This document shows, in pieces, positions 35,069-43,727 of a DNA stretch of 64,000 nt (position 1 is the stretch's first letter; each line of letters begins with the position of its first letter). Source of the stretch: Mycobacterium sp. Aquia_216 (GTDB lineage: Bacteria; Actinomycetota; Actinomycetes; Mycobacteriales; Mycobacteriaceae). Location: contig NZ_CP113529.1 of assembly GCF_026723865.1 (NCBI RefSeq), positions 558,001 to 622,000 on the forward strand, given 5' to 3'. A program made the translations under genes and the position numbers. The notes under the pieces were generated by a model. It saw only the letters and a program-made list of their open reading frames with translations. It made no database searches and was not told where the DNA came from.

Positions 35069-35983
35069 GTGTCGGCGCCGACGGCCCGGGTGCTCGATGT
35101 CATCGAGCTGTTGGCCCGGTCCGGGAAGACGCGACTGCGGTTCTCCGACATCGTGCGTGAGCTCGGACTCACCCAAGCGACAGTGCACGCCATCCTGAAG
35201 ACGCTGTGTGATCGGGGCTGGGCGACCCGGGACCCCATCGCCAAGACGTTCTCCCTGGGGCCCGCGCTGGCGGTGGTGGCGGCGCGGATGGACAACGCCC
35301 GGCCGCTGACACACGCCGCTCGCTCCGCGGCCCTGCGACTTTCCCGTGAGGTCGGCTACGCCGGCTCGGTGGTCGAGCGGTTCGGTGATTCGTTGGTAGT
35401 CACGGCCTTTGAGGGCGATCCCGCCACCCAGCCCGCGGGAATACCGGGCGATCGCATCCCCTACGCGCCGCCCTTCGGCGTCGCGCTGGCCGCCTGGGAT
35501 ACCGAGGTGGAGCAACGCGCGTGGATCCGTCGCGGCGCGCGCGACAACCCCGATCGCATGCAGCGCCTGGAACACGTCTTGGCGCACACCCGCGAGCGTG
35601 GTTTCGACGTCGACTGGACCACGCCCGCACTGGCCCAGGCCGTCCAGGCGGTAGGCACGTTGGACAGCAGCGAGATGCCGACTCCGGTACGCCACATTCT
35701 GGACCAGCTACTCGTCGAGTTCACCACGATCGGCTTTCTGTCCGACGACAACCCCGGTCGCCGCAAACAGCCCGTCGTGACCATCGCCGCACCGGTTTTC
35801 GACCATCGCGGCCAAGTTGCCCTGATGCTCGCAGTGCATCCGCTGTCTCCGCTCAGCGCGCGCCAGATCCAGGTCATCGGGACCAAGCTCACCGCGGAAA
35901 CCACGGCAATCAGCGCAGCCCAGCAGCATCCACCGGTGGTGGACCTCGAGGAGCACAGCGGCCCGCGTCGCCGTCGGGCCTAG
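35069..35983 (+). CDS. IclR family transcriptional regulator
   Basis: The 304-residue protein has an N-terminal winged helix (RVLDVIELLARSGKTRLRFS, then LTQATVHAILKTLCDRGW, residues 6-60) and an IclR effector domain (RMDNARPLTHAARSAALRLS through AVHPLSPLSARQIQVIGTKL). The GTG start at 35069 fits the family. It diverges from the dehydrogenase-NTF2-SDR unit and precedes the PrpD gene by 34 bases, so it probably regulates one or both. Confidence 0.88.
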   Translation: MSAPTARVLDVIELLARSGKTRLRFSDIVRELGLTQATVHAILKTLCDRGWATRDPIAKTFSLGPALAVVAARMDNARPLTHAARSAALRLSREVGYAGSVVERFGDSLVVTAFEGDPATQPAGIPGDRIPYAPPFGVALAAWDTEVEQRAWIRRGARDNPDRMQRLEHVLAHTRERGFDVDWTTPALAQAVQAVGTLDSSEMPTPVRHILDQLLVEFTTIGFLSDDNPGRRKQPVVTIAAPVFDHRGQVALMLAVHPLSPLSARQIQVIGTKLTAETTAISAAQQHPPVVDLEEHSGPRRRRA

Positions 35984-36017
35984 GCTGGCTGCGTAGGCGA
36001 CGGAAGGGCGAAAAGCG

Positions 36018-37424
36018 GTGGCACATCACTATGTTGTGGACGATATAGCCGGATTCGTGGTCGATGCCACGCCGTCAGATCTGAGCGCGCACCCCCGGGC
36101 ATTGCTCAAACGCAACGTGCTCGACAGCATCGCCTGCGCGGTCGGTTCACTCGACGGCGAACTCATTGCGACGATCCGGGAGCACACCGGCCAGTTCAGC
36201 GGCGTCGCCTCGGCGACCCTCGTCGGCGGGGGCCGGGCCTCGGTGGATCAGGCCGCCTTCTTCAATGCGGTGCTGGTGCGTTATCCCGATCTGCTCGACA
36301 CCTATCTGACCGTGGGCGGCCTCTGTCACCCGGCCGACAACTTCGGCGCGATCCTGGCCGTCGCCGAGCACGTCCACGCCAGTGGCGCCGATTTCCTGCT
36401 CGCTCTCGCGGTAGCCTACGAGGTCCAATGTCGTTTCAGCGCACAAGTTCCCGTCATGGCACGTGGCCTCAACCATGCACTGCAGTTGGCGATGTCGGTC
36501 GCGGCCGGATCGGCGAAGTTGCTCGGGCTGGACGCGGAACGCACCGCGCACGCCATTGCCGCGGCCGCGGCCGACAACGTGTCGCTTGCCGCGGTGCACG
36601 CCGAACCGGTGTCGAACTGGAAAGGCATCTCACCGGCCATTACCGGCATGCGCGCGGTGTACACCACGATATTGGCCGGCCGCGGGATCACCGGGCCCAA
36701 GTCGTTGTTCGAGGGCCCGAACGGGCTGGTGCAACTCTTCGATCAGCCAATCGATTTCAACACCGCTGAGCGCAGACTCACGTCGGTCGAGCAGACCTAC
36801 CTCAAGCAGTACTGCGCGCTGATCCACGGGCAAGCCATCATCGACGCGCTCCTGGCGATTCGGGCCGAGTGCAATCTGCGCGGCGACGACATCGCGCGGG
36901 TGACCATCGAGGTCTTTCAGACCGCGTACGACATCGCAGGCGGGGGAGCGTATGGCAGCAAAGATCATCCGCAGACCAAGGAGCAGGCCGACTACAACCT
37001 CAAATACCTCAGCGCAGTCGCACTGCTCGACGGCGGAGTGGGTCCCGAACAGCTGGAGACCGAACGTGTGCTGCGCAGCGATGTCCAGGAGCTGCTGGCG
37101 CGGGTCGATGTCGTCGTCGCGGCCGACCTGACGGCCGACTATCCGCAGCGCACCGCGACGCGGGTGCATGTCGTTACCCGCGACGGGAGCGAATTCGACC
37201 GTGAGGAAAGCGATTACGAGGGGTCACCGACCCGTCCGATGCCGTGGGACCGGGTGGTGGACAAATTTCACTGGCTCGCCGAACCCTTCTGCGACGAGGC
37301 CCTGCGTGCCGACCTGATCGCTGCCGTCGAACACATCGACGAGATCCCTGTCGGCGAGTTCGCCGCCCTGCTGGGGACGGCCAGTCCGGTACCGCGGCGG
37401 CCGCGCAGCGGGCCGAGGTTCTGA
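36018..37424 (+). CDS. MmgE/PrpD family protein
   Basis: The 468-residue protein shows the typical start LAGFV-like DIAGFVVDATPSDLSA, then LLKRNVLDSIACAVGSLDGE, ASATLVGGGRASVDQAAFFNAVLVRYPDLLDTYL (read in pieces) and GGLCHPADNFGAILAVAEHV. The family contains 2-methylcitrate dehydratases and related hydro-lyases or epimerases, but many members have unknown substrates. The start is GTG. Proximity to IclR and the dehydrogenase unit suggests a role in that catabolic pathway rather than propionate metabolism, since no methylcitrate synthase is nearby. Confidence 0.88.
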   Translation: MAHHYVVDDIAGFVVDATPSDLSAHPRALLKRNVLDSIACAVGSLDGELIATIREHTGQFSGVASATLVGGGRASVDQAAFFNAVLVRYPDLLDTYLTVGGLCHPADNFGAILAVAEHVHASGADFLLALAVAYEVQCRFSAQVPVMARGLNHALQLAMSVAAGSAKLLGLDAERTAHAIAAAAADNVSLAAVHAEPVSNWKGISPAITGMRAVYTTILAGRGITGPKSLFEGPNGLVQLFDQPIDFNTAERRLTSVEQTYLKQYCALIHGQAIIDALLAIRAECNLRGDDIARVTIEVFQTAYDIAGGGAYGSKDHPQTKEQADYNLKYLSAVALLDGGVGPEQLETERVLRSDVQELLARVDVVVAADLTADYPQRTATRVHVVTRDGSEFDREESDYEGSPTRPMPWDRVVDKFHWLAEPFCDEALRADLIAAVEHIDEIPVGEFAALLGTASPVPRRPRSGPRF

Positions 37425-37478
37425 GTTGGGTGCGCGCGCCCTCTTGCGTCGTTTGCTGCCCGCGTTGAATGATCGGCC

Positions 37479-38243
37479 ATGCGCAAAGATCGCGGCGTCA
37501 ATCGGTGGGAGTTGGTCACCTGCGCGCTGACAGGCCATGTCACCTACGCGCCCGATGAACAGGTCCTTGCTGACCGGCTCAGCGGCACAACCGGACTGGG
37601 CGAAGTGTGGCGGTGTCTGCGCTGCGGGGAATACATCGTCGGTGAACCGCATGGTCGAGGCCACGCCGACGAAGCTCCGATGATTATGCGCGGCAAGGCT
37701 TTACGGCAAGCCATCATCATTCGTGCGCTCGCGGTCGAACGCCTGTTCCGGGCGGTGGTGATCGTACTCGCGGCGTACGCGGTATGGGAGTTCCGCGGCG
37801 CGCGGGGAGCCATCCAGGCCACCCTCGATCGTGACCTGCCGATCTTCCGGGCGGCCGGGTTCAAGGTCGACCAGATGACCGTCGTGCACGAGCTGGAAAA
37901 GGCGCTTGCCGCCCGACCTTCCACGTTGGCGCTGCTGACCCTGATGCTGACCGGTTACGCGCTGGTCGAGACGCTCGAGGCGGTCGGACTGTGGTTGCTG
38001 AAACGATGGGGCGAATACTTCGCGGTGATAGCCACCTCGGTCTTCTTGCCATTGGAGATCCACGACCTGACCAAAGGCATCACGATGACACGCGTGGTCA
38101 CGTTCAGCATCAACATCCTCGCGGTGATCTACCTGCTGCTCTCCAAACGCCTGTTCGGTCTGCGGGGCGGCCGCAAGGCCTACGACGAGGAACGGCGCGG
38201 TGAGCAGCTACTCGATGTCGAGCGGGCCGCGATGACGACATGA
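37479..38243 (+). CDS. DUF2127 family membrane protein
   Basis: The 254-residue protein has an N-terminal soluble part with a single CxxC pair (RCLRCGEYIVG, about residue 48), then about four membrane helices (VVIVLAAYAVWEF, LALLTLMLTGYALVETLEAV, YFAVIATSVFLPLEI, TFSINILAVIYLLLS). It is recognisable as DUF2127 by GLWLLKRWGEYFAVIATSVF. Function is unknown. The end of the gene meets the thioesterase pseudogene. Confidence 0.82.
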   Translation: MRKDRGVNRWELVTCALTGHVTYAPDEQVLADRLSGTTGLGEVWRCLRCGEYIVGEPHGRGHADEAPMIMRGKALRQAIIIRALAVERLFRAVVIVLAAYAVWEFRGARGAIQATLDRDLPIFRAAGFKVDQMTVVHELEKALAARPSTLALLTLMLTGYALVETLEAVGLWLLKRWGEYFAVIATSVFLPLEIHDLTKGITMTRVVTFSINILAVIYLLLSKRLFGLRGGRKAYDEERRGEQLLDVERAAMTT

Positions 38244-38246
38244 CGG

Positions 38247-38770
38247 TCACGGCTTTGGGCTGATAAAAATCCCTCGGCTTCCACGGTGACGCCGTCCCCG
38301 TCGGCGATATGGCCGCCGGAGGAGGTCTTGACGCCTTCGGTGCGCTCCACGCGCGCTCCACGTGCAAGGGCGGTTGAGCCCGGTGCGACGCCGGTAACGC
38401 AAGGGTGCCGCCGTAGGTGGACCGATCCACTTTGCGGGCCGTTGCACCCAGCACGTGGTCCAGGATCAGGGCAGATACCCCGCCGTGAACGTGCTCCGGC
38501 GGGCCTTCGTATGCCCCGCCGAGCGTGAACTCTGACCACACCAGTCCGTCCGATTCGTGATGCAGCACCAGCGGTAGGGCGAGGTTCCCGGCCGCGCAGC
38601 GTTGTTGAATTCGTTTGCGGCACTGTTGATTTGTCCTTTGCCGCTGCAGATGTCGCGGCGTCGGCTTCGGTCCTCATGCTGAGATCGACGAGTCGGCGGA
38701 TTGATTCGTCCAGCGGCCCGTAGACCGATTCGAGCCGTGGGTAGTCAACGCGGAGCAGCCCGTCAGACAT
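38247..38770 (-). pseudogene. Frameshifted hotdog-fold thioesterase (PaaI-like)
   Basis: Recognisable thioesterase sequence is spread over three minus-strand frames: an N-terminus (MSDGLLRVDYPRLESVYGP), a middle with LVWSEFTLGGAYEGPPEHVH and GGVSALILDHVLGATARK, then RYRRRTGLNRP, and finally ARVERTEGVKTSSGG with DGDGVTVEAEG. At least two frameshifts are needed (near 38590 and around 38390-38430), so no functional enzyme can be made. The ancestral product would have been a mycobacterial acyl-CoA thioesterase of about 200 residues. Base use is otherwise normal, so decay appears recent. Confidence 0.8.
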
Positions 38771-39139
38771 ATAGGCAACCTAACGGTCCGGGGCAACGCG
38801 CCCGCCCCGCATGTGGCACACTGGACTTGCCCAACGTCGGGCCTGGCGGATTTCCCTTGTGGCAGCAGCATTTTCGTCAGCATGAAGCTAACCTTGTGTC
38901 CCCGGGCCACCGCGGCTTCCGGATTGCGACATCTCGGTAGTTTGACCGGATCAGTGCTGGTCCGGGCGGTACACGCGGCTCACAGATGCGTCGCGAACAG
39001 GTCACGACAGGCCGCAAGTGTGCGCTAAGCCACAAACCGCATTATCGCGGCGTTTACCCAGTTGCTCCACACTTGTAAAACAGCTGGGGTGAAATTTGAC
39101 ATGTCGGCTGACTAGGCCGGCGGAGGAGGGGTCGAGACT

Positions 39140-39304
39140 GTGCATACACTGCAGACCTTGATCAACCAGAGTTCTACCAACCTCGACGTAGTGGCCCCGA
39201 TCAAAGCGCGCGCTTGTGATGCGCTGAATCTCGTGCGTAGGAGCAGGTCACGCGAGCAGGGAGTTGACTCGCGCGTCATGCCCAGGGGTGCGGAGCGCTG
39301 CTGA
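39140..39304 (+). CDS. Possible 54-residue small protein
   Basis: The GTG start (VHTLQTLINQSSTNLD) is preceded by GGAGGAGG at a plausible 8-10 base distance. The product would be polar with a basic middle (LVRRSRSREQG) and one Cys at each of positions 26 and 54. I know no family. The strong ribosome site is the main support; codon use is not clearly coding. It ends 86 bases before the nucleosidase start. Confidence 0.25.
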   Translation: MHTLQTLINQSSTNLDVVAPIKARACDALNLVRRSRSREQGVDSRVMPRGAERC

Positions 39305-39324
39305 TCTCCTGACCGGGTCGATAC

Positions 39325-39360
39325 AATCGCCGGCGGTGCCGGAGCCGGTCGCCGGCGATT
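39325..39360. repeat. Strong stem-loop upstream of the MTA/SAH nucleosidase
   Basis: AATCGCCGGCG (39325-39335) and CGCCGGCGATT (39350-39360) form a perfect 11-bp stem, with a further CCGG/CCGG pairing inside the 14-base loop. The structure ends 30 bases before the GTG start of the nucleosidase. There is no T tract, so a simple intrinsic terminator is unlikely; a DNA operator or 5'-leader RNA element is possible. Confidence 0.6.
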
Positions 39361-39390
39361 GGAGTTCGAGTTGCGCGTAAGCGGATTGCG

Positions 39391-40146
39391 GTGACTATCG
39401 GCGTCATCTGTGCGATCCCGCCAGAGTGGGCCTACCTGCGCAGCGCTCTATCGGGAGCTCAGCGCGAACAGATCGCGCAGATCACCTTCGATACCGGTGA
39501 ACTCGACGCGCACCGGGTGGTGCTGGCGGCGGCCGGCATGGGCAAGGTCAACACCGGACTGGTAGCAACCCTGCTGGCAGAGCGATTCCATTGCCACACA
39601 ATTGTTTTCACCGGGGTGGCGGGCGGGCTGGATCCGCGGCTGCACATCGGTGACATCGTCATCGCCGAGCGGGTGGTGCAGCACGATTTCGGGGTCATCG
39701 AAGACGAGCGGCTGGCGCCCTACCAGCCGGGGCACGTCCCGTTCATCAACCCGACCGAACGTTTCGGTTACCCGGCGGAACCCGAACTCATCATTCGCGT
39801 CAAGCGTCGTCTCGAGGGATTCGCCGTTGCGCCGCTGCCGCCGGCGGCCGGTGGTACCGGCCCGGCGCCGCGGATCGCCTACGGCACCGTCTTGACCGGC
39901 GATCAGTACCTGCACTGCGAGTCCACCCGCAACCGGTTGCACGACGATTTCGCTGCCCTGGCGATCGAAATGGAGGGCGGCGCGCTGGCGCAGGTGTGCG
40001 AAGCCTTCGCCATCCCCTGGTTGGTGATCCGCGCGCTGTCCGATCTGGCCGGCGTCGATTCCGGTGTCGACTTCAACCTCTTCGCCGAAGAGGTTGCGGT
40101 CAGCTCGGCGCGCGTCCTGCTGCACCTGCTCCCGGCGCTGGGCTGA
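39391..40146 (+). CDS. mtnN: 5'-methylthioadenosine/S-adenosylhomocysteine nucleosidase
   Basis: The 251-residue PNP/UDP-family nucleosidase has [11 protein letters not shown] at the start (acid for catalysis), [37 protein letters not shown], the ribose-binding [10 protein letters not shown] and the catalytic-Asp region RALSDLAG. It cleaves adenine from MTA and SAH in methionine salvage and methyl-cycle detoxification, in the cytoplasm. The GTG start at 39391 gives the usual family N-terminus. Its last 47 bases overlap the convergent CGNR gene. Confidence 0.9.
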   Translation: MTIGVICAIPPEWAYLRSALSGAQREQIAQITFDTGELDAHRVVLAAAGMGKVNTGLVATLLAERFHCHTIVFTGVAGGLDPRLHIGDIVIAERVVQHDFGVIEDERLAPYQPGHVPFINPTERFGYPAEPELIIRVKRRLEGFAVAPLPPAAGGTGPAPRIAYGTVLTGDQYLHCESTRNRLHDDFAALAIEMEGGALAQVCEAFAIPWLVIRALSDLAGVDSGVDFNLFAEEVAVSSARVLLHLLPALG

Positions 40147-40741
40147 GTCGGGCGTCGCCCGCGGCGCGCTCACGTTCGCGCCGCCGCGCCCGCGAGGCCC
40201 GCAGGTTGGCGACGTTGCCGCACGTCTTCACGTTGCACCACACGCCGCTGTTGTTCTTCGAACGGTCGTAAAAGGTCGATTCGCACGGGTGGTTGTGGCA
40301 TTGCTTCAGTCGTCGCCAGGTGCCGGCCTGCTGGCTCAGCATGATCTCGCCCCAGAGCGCCGCGGCCAGCCAGCGCCAGCCGCTGCCGGCCGGTTCCAGC
40401 CGGACCTCGCCGGACGCGGACAACGCGAACGACGCGGAGACCATGGACGCGCCTGGACCAGTCGCCGCCTCGCCGCGCACCAGCTGCGAGATCGTGTCGC
40501 GCAGGGCGCGAAGCTTCGGCAGGTCCGCCTCGGTCATGGTCGGCGGATCGGTGGGCGCGCCGCGCAGCTCCGACCAGGCTCGCACGGCGGCCGCCAACCA
40601 GTGCCGCGCGAGCGTGGCGTCGGACAGCAGATCGGGCCGGTCGTCGTGGACGGCGACCGTGTTGAGGAAATCATGGACCAGTCCCAGACCACCGGGTGCC
40701 GGGGCGAGTTCGTGCCGCTGTGACGCAGACCATTCAGACAT
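40100..40741 (-). CDS. CGNR zinc-finger (ABATE-domain) regulator
   Basis: The 213-residue protein has an N-terminal ABATE/DUF1470 stress-sensing domain ([20 protein letters not shown] onward) and a C-terminal CGNR-type zinc finger: [20 protein letters not shown], then [20 protein letters not shown]. The signature Arg of CGNR is Val here (CGNV). These are treble-clef DNA-binding regulators. The ATG at 40741 is preferred over TTG at 40747 because TATAAT ends 6 bases before it, implying a leaderless transcript. It diverges from the SDR at 40828. Confidence 0.87.
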   Translation of the reverse strand: MSEWSASQRHELAPAPGGLGLVHDFLNTVAVHDDRPDLLSDATLARHWLAAAVRAWSELRGAPTDPPTMTEADLPKLRALRDTISQLVRGEAATGPGASMVSASFALSASGEVRLEPAGSGWRWLAAALWGEIMLSQQAGTWRRLKQCHNHPCESTFYDRSKNNSGVWCNVKTCGNVANLRASRARRRERERAAGDARLSPAPGAGAAGRAPS

Positions 40742-40747
40742 ATCCAA

Positions 40748-40753
40748 ATTATA
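40748..40753 (-). promoter_or_regulatory. -10 box of a leaderless promoter for the CGNR gene
   Basis: On the minus strand the sequence is TATAAT, a perfect -10 hexamer, followed by six bases and then the ATG at 40741. The expected transcription start is the A of that ATG, so no 5' leader or ribosome site would exist, as is common in mycobacteria. The palindrome at 40755-40767 lies immediately upstream, between the -10 and -35 positions. Confidence 0.65.
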
Positions 40754-40754
40754 C

Positions 40755-40794
40755 TTGACTATGTCAATGGGTGCATCTAACTTGACAGAGACAA
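40755..40794. promoter_or_regulatory. Paired TTGAC-N3-GTCAA operators between CGNR and SDR genes
   Basis: TTGAC-TAT-GTCAA (40755-40767) is a perfect palindrome, and TTGAC-AGA-GACAA (40782-40794) is a near copy. Their centres are 27 bases apart. A further half-site GTCAA occurs at 40810-40814. The first covers the spacer of the CGNR promoter, so binding would shut it off; the second is placed to act on the SDR. The adjacent CGNR protein is the natural candidate binder. Confidence 0.7.
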
Positions 40795-40827
40795 AGACAG
40801 TTAACCTCAGTCAAGGAGTACGGATCA

Positions 40828-41520
40828 ATGGTCAATATCAAGGGATCGACGGTCGTAGTCACCGGCGGGCAGCGCGGACTGGGCAAGGCCACCGTGGACG
40901 AGTTTCTGAGCAGGGGCGCGGCCAAGGTTTACGCCACGGCGCGGACGCCCAAGCCCAGCGACGACCCACGCGTCGTGAGTGTCGCGCTCGACGTTACGAA
41001 CGCAGATTCACTTGCGGCACTGGCTATTACGGCTGCGGATGCCGACATCGTGGTCAATAACGCCGGTGTCATCGGCGCGACACAGCTGCTCACCAGTGAC
41101 ATCGATGAGGTTCGAGAGGTGTTCGAGACCAACTACTTCGGTGCGCTTCGGGTGGCTCAGGCGTTCGCGCCGGTGCTGGCCGAAAATGGGGGCGGGGCGC
41201 TGGTCGACATCAGCTCGGCAGTGGCGTGGGTGAGTGGCTTCGGAGGCTACGGAGACTCCAAGGCCGCCATCTGGTCGCTGACCAACTCGCTGCGAGCCGA
41301 GCTGGAGAAGCAGGGCACCCTGGTCACGTCGGTGCACCTGGGCTACACCGACACCGACATGATTTCGGAACTCGAGGTACCGAAGAACGACCCGCGCGAC
41401 GTCGCGCGCCAAATCGTCGACGGCATCCGGGACGGAGAGACCGAGGTCCTCGCGGACGACTACACCCGTCAGGCCAAGGCTGCGCTGTCGGGCCCGGCCC
41501 AGTTGGTCGGCGCGCACTGA
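40828..41520 (+). CDS. Short-chain dehydrogenase/reductase (SDR)
   Basis: The 230-residue compact SDR has VVVTGGQRGLGKATVDEFL, NNAGVIGATQLL, SSAVAWVSGFGGYGDSKAA (YxxxK) and a shortened C-terminus. It starts with ATG after AAGGAGTACGG. It is divergent from the CGNR regulator and shares its paired operators, a layout known for drug- or stress-inducible SDR-regulator pairs. Confidence 0.88.
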   Translation: MVNIKGSTVVVTGGQRGLGKATVDEFLSRGAAKVYATARTPKPSDDPRVVSVALDVTNADSLAALAITAADADIVVNNAGVIGATQLLTSDIDEVREVFETNYFGALRVAQAFAPVLAENGGGALVDISSAVAWVSGFGGYGDSKAAIWSLTNSLRAELEKQGTLVTSVHLGYTDTDMISELEVPKNDPRDVARQIVDGIRDGETEVLADDYTRQAKAALSGPAQLVGAH

Positions 41521-41587
41521 GGTACCGCTTTGGGGGCCGGTGCGATGCCGGCCCCCATCGGCGTGCGCGACGTGTTTGGATTGGCAT

Positions 41588-42046
41588 ATGTCCGACACGG
41601 ATCCCGAAGGCATTGTCAGCGCCACGCGCGTCATCTCGGCCAGCGCCGAGCGCATCTTCGAACTGATCGCCGAGCCGTCCAGCCAGCCCAGCTGGGACGG
41701 CAACAACAACCTCGCCTCGTCGGCTCCCGGGCAGCGCATCCACGGGGTCGGCGATGTGTTCAAGATGACGCTGACCAACGGTGCCGTGCGGGAGAACCAC
41801 GTCGTGGAATTCATCGAAGGCACCAAGATCGCCTGGCAGCCAGCGGAGCCCGGAAAGCGGCCGCCCGGCCACCTGTGGCGCTGGGAGCTCAACGAGATCA
41901 ACTCGACGCTGACGACGGTTACCCACACCTACGACTTCACGATGCTGACCGACGCGACCCGGCTGGTCAAGGCGCGTTCGACGACGGCCGAGATGCTGCG
42001 CGAGTCGATGGACAAGCTCGCGACGCTCGCCCAGCGCTACGAGTAA
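41588..42046 (+). CDS. SRPBCC family protein (polyketide cyclase/dehydrase-like)
   Basis: The 152-residue START-like protein has the opening SATRVISASAERIFELIAEP, then SSQPSWDGNNNL, WRWELNEINSTLTTVTHTYD and a C-terminal helix. The ATG at 41588 gives the family-typical start. It lies 67 bases after the SDR and 9 bases before another SDR, so the three are probably co-transcribed. It likely binds a hydrophobic ligand; no enzyme activity is demonstrable from sequence. Confidence 0.83.
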   Translation: MSDTDPEGIVSATRVISASAERIFELIAEPSSQPSWDGNNNLASSAPGQRIHGVGDVFKMTLTNGAVRENHVVEFIEGTKIAWQPAEPGKRPPGHLWRWELNEINSTLTTVTHTYDFTMLTDATRLVKARSTTAEMLRESMDKLATLAQRYE

Positions 42047-42055
42047 TAGCTCGCT

Positions 42056-42862
42056 ATGCCCCTCCCACCACAAGGAAGCGATCGCGCCGCCCTCGTCACG
42101 GGCGCATCCTCGGGCATCGGCGAACAGTTCGCCGGCATACTGGCGCGGCGCGGTTATCAGGTCGTGTTGGTGGCCCGCAGCGCCGACCGCCTTGACGACC
42201 TCGCCGAACGCCTGGGGCCGAACGCGCACCCGGTGCCCGCCGATCTGTCCGATCGATCCGCGCGGGCGGGTCTGCCGGACCGGATCGCCGGCCTGGGCCT
42301 GACGCCGGACATCCTGATCAATAACGCGGGATTGTCGACACTAGGACTCGTCGCGAAATCGGTTCCCGAGCAAGAGGTTAACCTCGTCGAGGTTGATGTG
42401 GCCGCCGTTGTCGATCTATGCAGCAGATTTCTGCCCGGCATGGTCGAGCGCGGTCGAGGCGCCGTGCTGAATGTTTCGTCGGTGGCCGGATTCGGGCCGC
42501 TGCCGGGCCAGGCGGCGTATGGCGCCGCCAAGGCGTTCGTGTTGTCCTACACCCACAGCCTGCGCGGTGAACTGCGTGGCACCGGCGTGACGGCGACCGC
42601 GCTGTGCCCGGGGCCGGTGGACACCGGCTTCGGTGAAGCCGCGGGCTTCGACAAGGAAGAAGCCGAAGCGGCCCTGCCGCGGATCATGTGGATTCCCGCC
42701 GACAAGGTCGCGCTGGCCGGGATCGACGGGCTCGCCGCCGGCAAGGCCGTCGTCGTCCCCGGTCGCGTCAACCGGATCGCTTCGGCGTTTTTCCGAATCG
42801 CGCCACCCGAGTCATTGTTGCCGCTGCTCACCCGCGGTCACCCGGCTTTCAAACACGACTGA
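42056..42862 (+). CDS. Short-chain dehydrogenase/reductase (SDR, DltE-like)
   Basis: The 268-residue SDR has LVTGASSGIGEQFAGILARR, NNAGLSTLGLVAKS, SSVAGFGPLPGQAAYGAAK (YxxxK) and the tail WIPADKVALAGIDGLAAGK typical of the YqjQ/DltE-like atypical group that ends with a membrane-interacting helix (ASAFFRIAPPESLLPLL). It is convergent with the methyltransferase, 3 bases away. Confidence 0.88.
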   Translation: MPLPPQGSDRAALVTGASSGIGEQFAGILARRGYQVVLVARSADRLDDLAERLGPNAHPVPADLSDRSARAGLPDRIAGLGLTPDILINNAGLSTLGLVAKSVPEQEVNLVEVDVAAVVDLCSRFLPGMVERGRGAVLNVSSVAGFGPLPGQAAYGAAKAFVLSYTHSLRGELRGTGVTATALCPGPVDTGFGEAAGFDKEEAEAALPRIMWIPADKVALAGIDGLAAGKAVVVPGRVNRIASAFFRIAPPESLLPLLTRGHPAFKHD

Positions 42863-42865
42863 GCG

Positions 42866-43603
42866 TCAACCGTTTTTGGCACGAACCCACTGGAACGTGC
42901 CGATGCTCTTGACGCGCACGCTGACGAAGCCGTGGTCTTCCAGGATGTCGCCGATTTCGTCTTCGCCGAACAGATGCGCCCCGATGTTCGGCACCAGCTG
43001 CCAAAGCCGCGCGGCACGCCCCGCGGTCGGAACCATGACGGCCAGCCGGCCGCCGGGCCGCAGCACCCGTGCTATTTCGGCGAGCGCGGCCGCCGGATTC
43101 GGAACCAATTGCAGCACCGCCATCGAAACCGCCGCGTCGACGGTGTTGTCGCGCAGCGGAAGTCGTTGTGCGTCAGCCCTTATGAAGCCGACATGCGGGC
43201 CCGCCTCGTTGCGCACGGCGCGGGTCAGCATCGCCTCGGAAATGTCCACGCCCAAGGCCAGTCCGTCCTTGCCCGCTGCGCGCGCCAGCGACGCGGTGAC
43301 GGTGCCCGGACCCGAACCCACGTCCAGCACCGTCCCGCCCGGCGGTATGTCCAGCCAGTCGGCGGGATGTTGTAACGCCGCGATCAGCCGGCGCGAGAAA
43401 GCCTGGGCGTGGTCGTAAAGCATCGAGCCGATCGGCGATGCCCACGCGGCCTGGATCGGGCCGGTGTTCTTCGGGACGTCCGCTGGTTCGACTCCGAGCA
43501 GATCGAGATAGCCGTTGCTCGCGTCCGGATTCGCCGGCGGATCGGTAAGCAGGTCCAGTGCTCGCCGCAACGCGGGAGGAAGCGAGACGTGCACGTCGGT
43601 CAT
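42866..43603 (-). CDS. Class I SAM-dependent methyltransferase
   Basis: The 245-residue methyltransferase has motif I VLDVGSGPGTVTASLARAAG (about residue 88), ADAQRLPLRDNTVDAAVS (motif II-like) and the later IARVLRPGGRLAVMV (motif III). This is the UbiE/ArsM-like small-molecule class. The ATG at 43603 is preceded by GGAGTACGG, which decides it over the longer frame to 43672. No specific substrate can be assigned. Confidence 0.88.
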   Translation of the reverse strand: MTDVHVSLPPALRRALDLLTDPPANPDASNGYLDLLGVEPADVPKNTGPIQAAWASPIGSMLYDHAQAFSRRLIAALQHPADWLDIPPGGTVLDVGSGPGTVTASLARAAGKDGLALGVDISEAMLTRAVRNEAGPHVGFIRADAQRLPLRDNTVDAAVSMAVLQLVPNPAAALAEIARVLRPGGRLAVMVPTAGRAARLWQLVPNIGAHLFGEDEIGDILEDHGFVSVRVKSIGTFQWVRAKNG

Positions 43604-43727
43604 CCGTACTCCTTCGATCAAATACCAAGCCGTACACCGAAATCCGGGAGCCGCGGCGTTGACGGTCCCCAATGCAGCCTACGCGTGGCCGTCGGGCGTC
43701 TCGACCCGCCGAGCAGGTGGCCTTTCG

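Larger units (their letters stand above)
38771..39390. other. 620-base intergenic region
   Basis: No recognised gene. The first 270 bases hold nothing I can support. The stretch 39055-39120 is AT-richer and includes TTGACA (39096-39101), without a clear -10. A short GTG-started ORF with a strong ribosome site (39140) and a stem-loop (39325) are listed separately. Confidence 0.6.

Noticed and set aside
39325..39360. SAM/SAH riboswitch before the nucleosidase gene
   Set aside because: Only a single hairpin is visible; no multi-stem ligand-binding core or Shine-Dalgarno-sequestering arrangement could be drawn.
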